Assembly (NCBI GenBank): GCA_020718905.1
Contig: DYRD01000007.1
Location: 1-53,054 of the forward strand
DNA length: 53,054 nt
Reading direction: 5' to 3'
DNA from: Syntrophus aciditrophicus
GTDB lineage: Bacteria > Desulfobacterota > Syntrophia > Syntrophales > UBA8958
A model generated the notes under the pieces. The model ran no database searches. It was not told where the DNA came from and worked only from the letters and a program-made list of their open reading frames with translations. Made by a program: the position numbers and the translations under genes. Of this stretch, positions 18,269 to 27,148 are shown one piece after another (the first letter of the stretch is position 1; each line of letters begins with the position of its first letter).

Positions 18269-18571
18269 AAGGGATCGCTTTTAACTAATACAGTTCTCCC
18301 TCTGCGTTCATAGCAGCATCCGAAGGGGAAGGAACCGGCTTGCTTATAAAAAATGTTTAACATTATTAAGAACGATATAGACCCATAAGGTAAATATGGA
18401 GACAGTGCATATCTTTTTGGTCGGCAGGCAACCATGCTTACACAATTTTATATTATTATTGACATGATTATAAAAAAGTCTCATCATGCTCATTGTTGCT
18501 TTGCGTCTTGACAAGTCAATATAGATGCATATGATGAATTAGATTTACGATGAAAGGGGATCGAGGCATCG
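18269..18571. other. Divergent intergenic region galE/hsp20
   Basis: 303 bp, AT-rich, carrying the hsp20 promoter at 18508-18535. I saw no CIRCE-like inverted repeat and no sigma-32 -10 box. The galE promoter should be in the right part but no clear match was found. Confidence 0.4.
18505..18535 (+). promoter_or_regulatory. Sigma-70-type promoter of hsp20-lon with shared palindromic -35 region
   Basis: TTGACA (18508-18513), 16-bp spacer, TATGAT (18530-18535), 36 bp before the start codon. The 15-mer GTCTTGACAAGTCAA (18505-18519) is identical to that at the tRNA-Thr promoter and contains TTGAC-AA-GTCAA, an inverted repeat that could bind a regulator over the -35 box. Confidence 0.6.
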
Positions 18572-19036
18572 ATGGGCTACATCAAGATTAAATTCAGGAA
18601 TGATAGCGGCAAGTTCGAACAGGAAATCCAGGATGTATTGGACGATATGTTTCATATCGCCAGCCCCGCGTTTACCCTTTGTGAACATGCCTGGCGCCCC
18701 CACACGGATATTTATGAAACACAGGAGATTATTATCGTCCTCCTTGACCTGGCCGGAGTGGCCAAGGAAGACATCCGCCTCGAGGTGAGCCGCAAGACCA
18801 TCAAAATATCCGGGAAGCGAGACCAGCATTATCTTTCCGGAACGACGCGCTACTATCTTGCGGAAATACCTTACGGCTACTTTGAAAGACACCTGGCCCT
18901 GCATGCGCCTGTGGATACGGAAACGGTACAGGCTATTTATGCAAACGGGCTGCTCGAAATCCGCCTGGGGAAAATACCCGTAGAGCGGGAAAGGCGCATT
19001 CCCGTGCTGGGACCGAGAGGAGGAATCAATCCATGA
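18572..19036 (+). CDS. Small heat shock protein Hsp20
   Basis: 154-residue ATP-independent holdase chaperone. The alpha-crystallin domain spans about residues 45-140 (HTDIYETQEIIIVLLDLAGVAKEDIRLEV, KTIKISGKR, FERHLALHAPVDTETVQAIYANGLLEIRL), then a short tail with the IPV-type motif (RRIPVLG) used for oligomerisation. GAGG lies 6 nt before the ATG. It overlaps the lon start by 4 nt, so chaperone and protease are made together, a logical protein-quality-control pair. Confidence 0.93.
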   Translation: MGYIKIKFRNDSGKFEQEIQDVLDDMFHIASPAFTLCEHAWRPHTDIYETQEIIIVLLDLAGVAKEDIRLEVSRKTIKISGKRDQHYLSGTTRYYLAEIPYGYFERHLALHAPVDTETVQAIYANGLLEIRLGKIPVERERRIPVLGPRGGINP

Positions 19037-21384
19037 CGGATAAGACGACAACGAACGATTTGAAAATCATTCACATCCCGGAAACGTTGCCCATTCTTCC
19101 CCTCTTCAATATGATCGTCTTTCCGAAGATGATGCTGCCGATGGAGGTTCTTGGCGAGCAATCCCTGCAACTCGTTGATGAAGCCATGGCGAAAGACCGG
19201 ATCATCGGCCTGGTTCTGGCGAGGAAATCTCCACCGGACACAACTTATCAGGTCGAAGACTTCTACACCATCGGGACAAGCGCCGTCATCCTGAAAATGG
19301 CCAAAACGGCGGATAACAAAGCCCAGCTCCTCGTGCAGGGTATCGAACGTTTCCATGTCAGGGAACTAGTTGCCGGCAAGCCATACCTTCAGGCCCGCAT
19401 TGAATCCATTCAAGATCAGGAGACTAAGGATATCGAGGTCGAGGCACTCATGGCGAACCTCGTGGTACTTTTCGAACGGATCGTGAAACTGACCCCCTTC
19501 CTCCCCCAGGAATTCGGCTCCATGGCCAAGACCATTACCGATCCGGGCATACTGGCCGATCTCATCGCCTCCATCATCAACGTCCCGACGGAAGAAAAAC
19601 AGGCGATCCTGGAACTGATCGAGGTCAAGCAGCGACTCAGAGAGATCACGCGCCTCGTAAATCATCAGGTGGAAATCCTTGAACTGGGAAACAAGATCCA
19701 GTCCCAGGTCAAGGACGATATGGATAAAAGCCAGCGCGATTATTATCTGCGTCAGCAACTCGGGGCCATAAAGAAAGAACTTGGCGAAGAGGATGAGACA
19801 AAGGTCGAGGTAGACGAATACCGGGAGAAACTGGCCAAGAAGGACCTCCCCGCGGAAGCGAAAAAGGAGGCGGATCGCGAACTGCAGCGTCTGGACCGAA
19901 TGCATCCGTCATCGGCCGAATACACCGTTGCCTCGACTTATCTGGATTGGATTCTTACGCTGCCCTGGCGCGAAGGGACGGAAGATAATCTAGATATCAG
20001 GAAGGCCAGGAAGGTCCTGGAGGAGGATCACTATGGTCTGGAAAAGCCGAAGAAGCGGATCATAGAGTACCTTGCCGTCCGGAAATTGAAACCCGACGCG
20101 AAAGGGCCGATTCTTTGTCTTGTCGGACCTCCCGGTACGGGGAAAACGTCCCTGGGGCAGTCCATTGCCCGGGCCCTGGGAAGGAAATTTGTCCGCATCG
20201 CCCTGGGAGGAGTCCGGGACGAGGCTGAAATCAGGGGACACCGGCGCACTTACATCGGCGCCCTGCCGGGCCGGATCATCCAGAGCATCCGCCGGGCGGA
20301 ATCCAATAATCCCGTTTTCATGCTCGACGAGATCGACAAAGTGGGCAGCGATTTTCGAGGAGATCCCTCATCGGCCCTCCTGGAGGTTCTCGATCCGGCT
20401 CAGAACTTCTCGTTTATGGACCATTATCTGGACATCCCTTTCGACCTGTCCCACGTCATGTTCATCACCACGGCGAACATTCTCGATACCATTCCGCCAG
20501 CCCTGCGGGACCGCCTGGAAATCATTGAACTTGTCAGCTACACTGTCGAAGAAAAGCTCCATATTGCCGAAAAGTATCTCCTTCCGAGGCAGATCACGGA
20601 AAACGGCCTCCAACCGGGCCAGATTTCCTTTACCAAAGGGGCCATCCGCCTGATCATCGGCGGTTATACCCGGGAGGCCGGGGTAAGGAACCTGGAACGT
20701 GAGATCGCCTCCGTCTGTCGGGGCGTGGCAAGCCAGATCGCGGAAGGGGTTCTGCAAAAGGCGACGATCCGCCATAAGGACATGCACCGATATCTGGGGC
20801 CGGAACGGATCACCTCGGAGATCACCGCCCGAACCTCTAAGCCGGGCGTGGTCATGGGCCTGGCCTGGACGCCTGTGGGCGGAGACTTGCTGTTCATCGA
20901 AGCGACGTCCATGAAAGGCAAAAAGGGACTGACCCTGACGGGGCAATTGGGGGATGTCATGAAGGAATCGGCGACGGCGGCCCTGAGCTTCATCAGGACC
21001 AACGCCGAGGCCCTCGGCATAGCAAAGGATTTCTTTGAAGATGTGGATATCCATATCCATGTTCCCTCCGGGGTCATACCAAAAGACGGCCCTTCGGCAG
21101 GGGTAACAATCATGACGGCCCTGACGTCACTGCTGACCAACAAACCGGTGAAAAAGGATCTGGCCATGACCGGCGAGATCACCCTCAGGGGGCTCGTCCT
21201 CCCTGTCGGGGGAATCAAGGAAAAGGTCCTCGCCGCCCATCGCGCCGGCGTCAAGACCATCATTATGCCTAAGTGGAACAAGAAGGACCTCGCCGATATT
21301 CCCCCCAAGATTCGCAAGGACATCGACTTTCATCTTGTCGAGGACATGATGGATGTCCTCAAAATAGCCCTCGAAAAGGGATAG
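19033..21384 (+). CDS. lon: ATP-dependent protease Lon
   Basis: 783-residue cytoplasmic AAA+ serine protease that degrades misfolded and regulatory proteins. N-terminal substrate-binding LAN domain (LPILPLFNMIVFPKMMLPMEV), coiled-coil middle, Walker A GPPGTGKTS near residue 365, Walker B VFMLDEIDKVG, sensor-2 region, and the C-terminal protease with VPSGVIPKDGPSAGVTI (nucleophile Ser) and PVGGIKEKVLAAHRAG (catalytic Lys). Complete length with no visible lesion, unlike many neighbours. Cotranscribed with hsp20 through an ATGA overlap. Confidence 0.97.
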   Translation: MTDKTTTNDLKIIHIPETLPILPLFNMIVFPKMMLPMEVLGEQSLQLVDEAMAKDRIIGLVLARKSPPDTTYQVEDFYTIGTSAVILKMAKTADNKAQLLVQGIERFHVRELVAGKPYLQARIESIQDQETKDIEVEALMANLVVLFERIVKLTPFLPQEFGSMAKTITDPGILADLIASIINVPTEEKQAILELIEVKQRLREITRLVNHQVEILELGNKIQSQVKDDMDKSQRDYYLRQQLGAIKKELGEEDETKVEVDEYREKLAKKDLPAEAKKEADRELQRLDRMHPSSAEYTVASTYLDWILTLPWREGTEDNLDIRKARKVLEEDHYGLEKPKKRIIEYLAVRKLKPDAKGPILCLVGPPGTGKTSLGQSIARALGRKFVRIALGGVRDEAEIRGHRRTYIGALPGRIIQSIRRAESNNPVFMLDEIDKVGSDFRGDPSSALLEVLDPAQNFSFMDHYLDIPFDLSHVMFITTANILDTIPPALRDRLEIIELVSYTVEEKLHIAEKYLLPRQITENGLQPGQISFTKGAIRLIIGGYTREAGVRNLEREIASVCRGVASQIAEGVLQKATIRHKDMHRYLGPERITSEITARTSKPGVVMGLAWTPVGGDLLFIEATSMKGKKGLTLTGQLGDVMKESATAALSFIRTNAEALGIAKDFFEDVDIHIHVPSGVIPKDGPSAGVTIMTALTSLLTNKPVKKDLAMTGEITLRGLVLPVGGIKEKVLAAHRAGVKTIIMPKWNKKDLADIPPKIRKDIDFHLVEDMMDVLKIALEKG

Positions 21385-21391
21385 GATGAAA

Positions 21392-21430
21392 CCCCATCCC
21401 CACCCTTTCCCTCCCCTTTAAGGGGAGAAA
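21392..21430. repeat. C-rich intergenic repeat, copy B
   Basis: CCCCATCCCCACCCTTTCC then the palindrome CTCCCCTTTAAGGGGAG. It directly replaces the missing 5' half of the TetR remnant that follows, so it may mark the breakpoint. Confidence 0.7.
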
Positions 21431-21759
21431 GTCCTCCATAACGCCATCGGCCATCTGGCCGATTCTATCTCGGGGCGGATCGAGGCCGCTTCAACGCCGG
21501 AGGAAAAGCTGCTGGCCTATATTCGCGGTTTTGCCGGCCCTGTGGAAGGAAACCCCGACATTCATGGGACCCATTCTCCCCAGGGAAGTCGCCTCGGGAG
21601 GACAGCATCTGCCGAAGCTGGTGGTCAAGGATTTTGCGCGCCTCATCACCATTGTGACTTCCATGAAGAGGGGAAACCAAGAGGACTTTCGCCGACGAGA
21701 CACCCTTCATCCTCCCCATGATGGTCGAGGGTGCCATCGTCCTGTACAAAGCAAGTTAA
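21431..21759 (+). pseudogene. TetR-family regulator remnant (C-terminal half)
   Basis: No intact frame. One frame gives VLHNAIGHLADSISGRIEA followed by STPEEKLLAYIRGFAGPVEGNPDIH, another continues LPREVASGGQHLPKLVVKDF and ARLITIVTS, and a third ends GAIVLYKAS at 21759. Joined, these are the ligand-binding half of a TetR/AcrR repressor of the type that precedes YbhGFSR-like exporters. The helix-turn-helix half is absent. At least two frame changes are present. Inferred: the local repressor of the exporter has been lost. Confidence 0.65.
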
Positions 21760-21794
21760 AGTTAAGAAAAACAAACAAAACGAGGTGTCGTAAG

Positions 21795-23285
21795 ATGAAG
21801 ATGCCAAACCCTAAAAACATTGCCGCGGGACTAAGCTCTCCATCCAGGAGTAGAAACCGGAAAGTGCTCCGTTACGTGCCCTTGGTCAATCCCAAGAACC
21901 TGCCCATCCCCAAGCTATCTCCCATCCTCCTGGCCGTAACGGTCATGATCGTTCTTGGCCCGGCGGCAGTATCGGCAATAGCGCAAAACGGACCTCAGGG
22001 GAAGCCTCCAGAAAAATTCACCCTGTCAAGCAGCATCGCTATGGCCATGAACCAGACTATGGTCATCCAAGCGGCCAAGGAAGGGGTCAAGGGGGCGGAG
22101 GCCCAGAAAAAAGAGGCATTCACGGGATTCTTTCCCAAACTGAGCACTTCCTACAGCTACACGCGGCTCAATGACTCGCCCTGGGTTAATATGCCGCCGA
22201 CGTCGATAAACTCACCCTTTGGTCCTCTTGCGACTACGGGCGGTCAGGTCACCATGGGCACTCAGGACAACTACAGTTGGGCCATGGAGGTCCGGCAACC
22301 GATTTTCGCCGGTGGAACCATTGCGGCCAATTACGAGGCCAACAAGAAAGGCGAAGACATCGCCAGGGTTGATGAATCCACAACGACCCAGACCCTCGTC
22401 GAAGAGGTCAAGGCATCTTATTTCAATATTCTCAAGGCCCAGAAGATGCTTGAGGTCGCCCGGCAGGCGGTGGAACAATTGAAGTCACATCGTAATGAGG
22501 CGCAGAACTTCTTTGACGTCGGCTTGATCCCGAAAAACGACCTCCTACAGTCGGAGGTCCAGTTGGCCAACGGCGAACACAGCCTGGTCAAAGCGGAAAA
22601 CAACCTGGAAATAGCCAAGGCCCGCTTCAACACCCTCCTGCGGCGCGACATCAACGCCTCCGTCGAGGTGGAGGATATCCTGACTTACCGGCCCTTCGAG
22701 AAAACCATCGAGGCCTGCTTCCTGACCGCTTTTGATAAACGTCCGGAAATCAAGGCCTACGCTCTCAAGGTGGAACAGGCCAAAGAATACGTCAAGGCGG
22801 CCAAGGGAGACTTCTTGCCCACCGTCAGCGCCGTGGGACATTATGAGCGTTATGGCGATACGGGAAATCTTCAGGGCAGTCCATACAAGAGTATGGAGAA
22901 TTGGTATCTCATGGCCAGGGCCGATTGGACCTTCTGGGAATGGGGAAAGACGAAAAACCAAGTGGACTCCCGGCAGGCAAGGCAAAATCAGACCACCAGC
23001 CTGCTGGCCCATGAAAAGGACAAAGTCGCCTTTGAGGTAAAAGCGGCCTATGTCCTCGTCCGGGAATCGGAAAAACAGGTATTTGTCGCCCGGAAGTCGA
23101 TCGATCAGGCAGAGGAAAATTTCCGCATCAACAGCGAACGCTATAAGGAACAGGTAGCCACCTCGACGGATGCGCTGGACGCCCAGACCCTCCTCACCAA
23201 GGCGAAATCCGATTATTTCACGGCCCTGGGGGATTATTACATCAACCAGGCCCGTTTGGAGAGGGCAATGGGGGAAATCAGATAG
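21795..23285 (+). CDS. TolC-family outer-membrane efflux protein
   Basis: 496 residues with a long N-terminal export region (hydrophobic LSPILLAVTVMIVLGPAAVSAIA near residues 37-57) and two tandem outer-membrane efflux protein repeats: FTLSSSIAMAMNQT..VIQAAKEGV and the coiled-coil parts (VEEVKASYFNILKAQKMLEVARQAVEQL; KAAYVLVRESEKQVFVARKSIDQAEENF). Known: trimers form the outer-membrane channel of tripartite pumps. Start ATG 21795 was chosen because upstream codons belong to the TetR remnant; GAGG lies about 10 nt before. First intact gene of the exporter operon, 20 nt before the HlyD gene. Confidence 0.9.
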   Translation: MKMPNPKNIAAGLSSPSRSRNRKVLRYVPLVNPKNLPIPKLSPILLAVTVMIVLGPAAVSAIAQNGPQGKPPEKFTLSSSIAMAMNQTMVIQAAKEGVKGAEAQKKEAFTGFFPKLSTSYSYTRLNDSPWVNMPPTSINSPFGPLATTGGQVTMGTQDNYSWAMEVRQPIFAGGTIAANYEANKKGEDIARVDESTTTQTLVEEVKASYFNILKAQKMLEVARQAVEQLKSHRNEAQNFFDVGLIPKNDLLQSEVQLANGEHSLVKAENNLEIAKARFNTLLRRDINASVEVEDILTYRPFEKTIEACFLTAFDKRPEIKAYALKVEQAKEYVKAAKGDFLPTVSAVGHYERYGDTGNLQGSPYKSMENWYLMARADWTFWEWGKTKNQVDSRQARQNQTTSLLAHEKDKVAFEVKAAYVLVRESEKQVFVARKSIDQAEENFRINSERYKEQVATSTDALDAQTLLTKAKSDYFTALGDYYINQARLERAMGEIR

Positions 23286-23305
23286 GAAGAGAAAGGGATA
23301 TTTTC

Positions 23306-24316
23306 ATGAAAAAGAGGGTGATTCTGATCGTCTTCATCATCCTGCTCCTCGGCGTGGGCGGATACGTCTATTACGGGCAATGGCAGAACAAGCATAACGA
23401 GCTCTATTATTCCGGCGTCATCGAAGCCAAGGATGCAAAGCTCGCCTTCCAGGCAAACGGCAGGGTGACCGTAGTCCATGTCAAAGAAGGGCAGGCCGTA
23501 ACAAAGGGACAGCTCCTCGCCGAACTCGACGCCTCGGAATTACAGAGCCGTTATGATCAGGCCGAAGCCTCTCTGGACCGTGCCACTAAGGCGCAACAAC
23601 AAGCTGAAACCCTCTTTAATGTCTATAAGAGCACTCTTCCCGAAGATGTCGTGCGGGCAGAGGCGAATGTAGCCAGCGCCCGGAAGGTTATGGAAGATGC
23701 GCGGAAGAACAAAGAACGCTATGACACCCTCTATCAGCGGCGAGTCGTCGCGCAAAAGGAATGGGACACCGTGCGTCTTAATTATGAAACGGCGTCTTCC
23801 CGGCTGATGGAAGGGGAGGCTATTCTCCATCAAGCCAAGAGCAATCTGCAAAAAATCGAGATCACCAGGAAGGATATCGAAGCCGCCGAGGCCCAAGTCC
23901 AGTTTGCCAAGGCGTTCCGCGAGCAGGCAACCATCCAGACGGCGTACGCGAAACTGTACGCCCCTTGCGACGGTGTCATCACCAGCCGCAATATCGAACC
24001 CGGCGAAGTCGTCTCTCCCAGCCGGGAGGTCTTCAACCTGGTGAACCTGTCCAATGTCGATTTGAAGATCTTCGTGGAAGAGACGGCCATCGGCAAGGTA
24101 AAACCGGGACAGGCGGTGGATGTTAGGATCGATACTTTCCCGCATCGCATCTTCAAGGGAACCGTTTCTTTCGTATCCCCTGAAGGTGAATTTACCCCCA
24201 AGATCATCCAGACACAAAAGGAGCGGGCGAAGCTCGTTTATCTTGTCAAGGTTTCGATCCCGAATCCGGGCTACGAACTAAAAACCGGCATGCCCGCCGA
24301 CGCCTGGCTGAAATAA
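23306..24316 (+). CDS. HlyD-family membrane fusion protein (YbhG-like)
   Basis: 336-residue periplasmic adaptor linking the inner-membrane ABC pump to TolC. N-terminal anchor MKKRVILIVFIILLLGVGGYVYYG, biotinyl-lipoyl half FQANGRVTVVHVKEGQAVTKGQLLAELD, a long alpha-hairpin (about residues 75-205), second lipoyl half AKLYAPCDGVITSRNIEPGEVVSPS, then the beta-barrel part (VDLKIFVEETAIGKVKPGQAVDVRID). Complete. It lies directly after tolC and before the ATPase genes, a standard order for this exporter type. Confidence 0.9.
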   Translation: MKKRVILIVFIILLLGVGGYVYYGQWQNKHNELYYSGVIEAKDAKLAFQANGRVTVVHVKEGQAVTKGQLLAELDASELQSRYDQAEASLDRATKAQQQAETLFNVYKSTLPEDVVRAEANVASARKVMEDARKNKERYDTLYQRRVVAQKEWDTVRLNYETASSRLMEGEAILHQAKSNLQKIEITRKDIEAAEAQVQFAKAFREQATIQTAYAKLYAPCDGVITSRNIEPGEVVSPSREVFNLVNLSNVDLKIFVEETAIGKVKPGQAVDVRIDTFPHRIFKGTVSFVSPEGEFTPKIIQTQKERAKLVYLVKVSIPNPGYELKTGMPADAWLK

Positions 24317-24356
24317 TTCGGGACAGCGCCCAAAGCGGGACATCAACCAAACCAAG

Positions 24357-24401
24357 CTTCCTCCCCCTCCAAGGGGGAGGTTAAGAGGGGGAGGAGGAAG
24401 G
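24357..24401. repeat. C/G-rich palindromic repeat, copy C
   Basis: CTTCCTCCCCCTCCAAGGGGGAGG followed by a GA-rich run. It is the same kind of C-rich palindrome as the other copies. Its GGAGGAGGAAGG end lies just before the ATPase start at 24413 and may act as the ribosome-binding site. Confidence 0.55.
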
Positions 24402-24412
24402 TTGAATTTCAG

Positions 24413-25255
24413 ATGAAATCGGAACCGGCCGTTGCTTCTTTTGTTGCTATCGATCATGTCTCCATGCGCTTCGGAGCAGTCGAGGCCGTCCGGGACTTAT
24501 CCATGCTCATCGAAAAAGGAGAAACCTTCGGCCTCGTCGGCTCCGATGGAGCAGGCAAATCCACCCTCCTCCGAATGGTCGCCACCATGATCAAGCCCAC
24601 GGCAGGCAAGATCTTCATCGCCGGCACGGATGTCGTAGCGGAGAAGAGAAAGGTAAAGAGGCTTATCGGGTACATGCCTCAGCGCTTTGGACTTTATCCT
24701 GATCTGACGGTGGATGAAAATCTCCGATTCTTCATGGATATCTTCGGAATACCTCGCGAGGAGCGGGAAAGAAGGAGGGAAAAATGTCTGGGTTTCTCCA
24801 ATCTGCTGCCCTTTACCGATCGGCCGGCAGGGGCTCTCTCCGGGGGAATGAAACAGAAACTGGGACTGGCCTGCGTACTGATCCACGAGCCAAGGCTCCT
24901 TATCCTCGACGAGCGGACCAACGGCGTCGATCCCGTTTCCCGCCAGGAATTCTGGGATATCCTGGGTGAAATACGCCGAGGGGGAATGACAATCATCGTT
25001 TCCACCGCTTATCTCGACGAGGGGGAAAAATGCAACAATCTTGATATGATGCACAATGCACAGATAATCGATATCGCGACGCCGGCGGCGATCCGATCTT
25101 CTTTCCCTACCCTGGAGGCGGCGATGATCAGCCGCCTTCAGGAAGCGGGTGGCGACATTGGGAAAGACACGTTTTTAGCCCACCCCCACCCTGTCCCTCC
25201 CCCTGCCCGGGAGAGGTTGGGAGGGGGATGGGCTCATGGGATGCAAAAAATATGA
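24413..25255 (+). CDS. ABC transporter ATPase 1, C-terminus encoded by a repeat
   Basis: 280 residues. Walker A GSDGAGKST near residue 43, Q-loop GYMPQRFGLYPDLTVDENL, signature LSGGMKQKLGLACVL, Walker B LLILDERTNGVDP, and a degenerate switch region (STAYLDEGEKC, without the usual His). In the D-loop DEPTNGVDP the Pro is Arg. The last 30 or so codons (from about KDTFLAHPHPVPPPARE) are read through a C-rich intergenic repeat, which has evidently inserted at or near the original end. The stop overlaps the next ATPase start by ATGA. Related exporters often carry one fused double ATPase; here they are two genes. Confidence 0.85.
   Translation: MKSEPAVASFVAIDHVSMRFGAVEAVRDLSMLIEKGETFGLVGSDGAGKSTLLRMVATMIKPTAGKIFIAGTDVVAEKRKVKRLIGYMPQRFGLYPDLTVDENLRFFMDIFGIPREERERRREKCLGFSNLLPFTDRPAGALSGGMKQKLGLACVLIHEPRLLILDERTNGVDPVSRQEFWDILGEIRRGGMTIIVSTAYLDEGEKCNNLDMMHNAQIIDIATPAAIRSSFPTLEAAMISRLQEAGGDIGKDTFLAHPHPVPPPARERLGGGWAHGMQKI
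25178..25236. repeat. C-rich palindromic repeat, copy D, inside a coding region
   Basis: CCCACCCCCACCCTGTCC then CTCCCCCTGCCCGGGAGAGG and a G-rich return arm GGGAGGGGGATGGGCTC. The outer arms pair with each other (GCCCAC../..GGGCTC). It is translated as the C-terminal tail of the upstream ATPase and runs almost to the start of the next. Confidence 0.7.
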
Positions 25256-26016
25256 ATAAACCTGAAGTCCGTCCAGCGGGAAACGGCGACGCTATTCAGG
25301 TCAAAGACCTGGAAAAACGCTTCGGCAAGTTTGTGGCCGTCAACAAGGTTACTTTCCGCGTCCGGAGGGGAGAAATCTTCGGGTTTCTCGGGTCCAACGG
25401 CTCGGGCAAATCGACGACCATCCGCATGCTCTGCGGCATCCTCACCCCCACGGCCGGTCAGGGAACCGTGGCCGGCCATGATATCATCAAGGAACCGGAG
25501 GAAATCAAGCAGTCTATCGGTTACATGTCCCAGAAATTCTCCCTTTACGAGGATCTGAGCCCCTTCGAGAATATCCGCTTCTATCTCGGTATATATAACG
25601 TCCCACCGGCCCTCTGGGCGGAGCGGATCTCCTGGGTTTTGGAAATGACCCAACTGGGCGACGTTCGTAACCGCCTGATCCGGGAGTTGCCCCAAGGATG
25701 GCGTCAGCGCCTCGCCCTCGGCTGCGCCCTGTTGCACAAACCGGACATTCTATTCCTGGACGAACCGACGTCCGGCGTCGATCCCCTGACAAGGCAGCAC
25801 CTCTGGGACTTTATCCGCCAGTTGGCCTCCCAGGGCATCACTATTTTCGTTACGACCCATTACATGGACGAAGCCCGCCATTGCGAGCAGATTGTCATGA
25901 TCAACCAGGGAGCCATCGTCGCGGCGGGAAGCCCGGACGAAATCATTCGGAGAACATGCCCGGACAAAGAGAATGCGGATCTGAATGACGCATTTATCAC
26001 CCTGATGAAGAGCTAA
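25252..26016 (+). CDS. ABC transporter ATPase 2
   Basis: 254 residues from ATG 25252, which overlaps the previous stop. An upstream ATG at 25228 would start inside the repeat. Walker A GSNGSGKSTT, Q-loop GYMSQKFSLYEDLSPFENI, a diverged signature LPQGWRQRLALGCALLHKP as in the C-terminal half of YbhF-type ATPases, Walker B ILFLDEPTSGVDP, and switch His in VTTHYMDEA. Complete. It pairs with ATPase 1 to power the exporter. Confidence 0.92.
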   Translation: MNKPEVRPAGNGDAIQVKDLEKRFGKFVAVNKVTFRVRRGEIFGFLGSNGSGKSTTIRMLCGILTPTAGQGTVAGHDIIKEPEEIKQSIGYMSQKFSLYEDLSPFENIRFYLGIYNVPPALWAERISWVLEMTQLGDVRNRLIRELPQGWRQRLALGCALLHKPDILFLDEPTSGVDPLTRQHLWDFIRQLASQGITIFVTTHYMDEARHCEQIVMINQGAIVAAGSPDEIIRRTCPDKENADLNDAFITLMKS

Positions 26017-26019
26017 AAG

Positions 26020-27147
26020 ATGAACTTAGGGAAAATCAACGCCATAACCCGGAAGGAATTTTATCACCTCATCAGAGATCACCGGAGTCTTTACCTGGCC
26101 TTCGCCATCCCCCTGATCCTGCTCTTCGGCTACGCCCTGAGCCTGGACGTGGAAGACGTCCGGACGGTAATCGTTGATTTCGACGGGACCAAACAAAGCC
26201 GGGACCTTGTCCGCCGCCTCGACGCCTCCCCCTATTTCCAGGTCGTCGCCCACCTGAAGAACTCCGAGGAGGCCGCCGATTGGCTCGATCACGGCCGGAC
26301 AACCCTGGCCCTCGTCATTCCCCCGGACTGGACAAGGAACATTCTGGCCGACCGGGAGGCGCCGCTACAGATCCTCCTCGACGGCAGTGATCCCAATTTC
26401 GCCAATATATCCGCCGGCTATATCACGGCCTTCCTGGAACGGGAAAACACCAAATATCTCCATAATTTCTTGAACCGCCAGGGCATGGAGCAGATGAAAC
26501 CGCCCCTCGAAGGACGGATCCGCATCTGGTTCAACGAGGACCTGGAGAGCAGAAACTTCATTGTCCCCGGCATCATTGCCGTTATCATCATGATTGTCGG
26601 GGCGATGCTGACGTCCCTCGTCATCGCCCGGGAGTATGAAAACGGGACCATGGAGACGATCAAGTCCCTCCCCATAAGCGCCGGGGAATTTATCGTCGGC
26701 AAGGCCATCCCCTATTTTTTTGTCACCCTGGCCGATGTCCTCATCGCCGTCCTCATGGGACAGGTCCTTTTCGGGATCGTCATGAAGGCAAATTTCTGGC
26801 TCATGATCACCGCTTCCTCTCTCTATCTGGCCGTCGCCATCACGCTGGGGCTCCTCATCTCCTCGGCCACAAAATCCCAGCTCATCGCCAATCAGATCGC
26901 GCCGCTCGTCACCTTCCTCCCTTCCATGCTCCTGTCCGACTTCGTCTTTCCCGTCCTGAACATGCCCCCGGCGCTCCAGACCATTACCTACATCGTTCCG
27001 GCGAAGTACTTTATCGACATCCTCAAGGGCATTTACATGAAAAACCTTGACATCACCTATCTCTGGCCGAGTTTTGCCGTCCTCTTTGTCATGGCGGCGC
27101 TCCTCGCCATCCTCAATGTCGTCGTCCTCAAGCGGGAAGGAATGTAG
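26020..27147 (+). CDS. ABC-2 type permease 1 (YbhS/YhhJ-like)
   Basis: 375 residues. One N-terminal transmembrane helix (LYLAFAIPLILLFGYALSL), a periplasmic domain of about 140 residues (VRTVIVDFDGTKQSRDLVRRLDASPYF..), then five C-terminal helices beginning FIVPGIIAVIIMIVGAMLTSLVIAREYENGTMETI. Known: the pair of such permeases forms the channel for drugs, cations or lipids. Only 3 nt from ATPase 2 and 1 nt from permease 2. Intact. Confidence 0.9.
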   Translation: MNLGKINAITRKEFYHLIRDHRSLYLAFAIPLILLFGYALSLDVEDVRTVIVDFDGTKQSRDLVRRLDASPYFQVVAHLKNSEEAADWLDHGRTTLALVIPPDWTRNILADREAPLQILLDGSDPNFANISAGYITAFLERENTKYLHNFLNRQGMEQMKPPLEGRIRIWFNEDLESRNFIVPGIIAVIIMIVGAMLTSLVIAREYENGTMETIKSLPISAGEFIVGKAIPYFFVTLADVLIAVLMGQVLFGIVMKANFWLMITASSLYLAVAITLGLLISSATKSQLIANQIAPLVTFLPSMLLSDFVFPVLNMPPALQTITYIVPAKYFIDILKGIYMKNLDITYLWPSFAVLFVMAALLAILNVVVLKREGM

Positions 27148-27148
27148 C

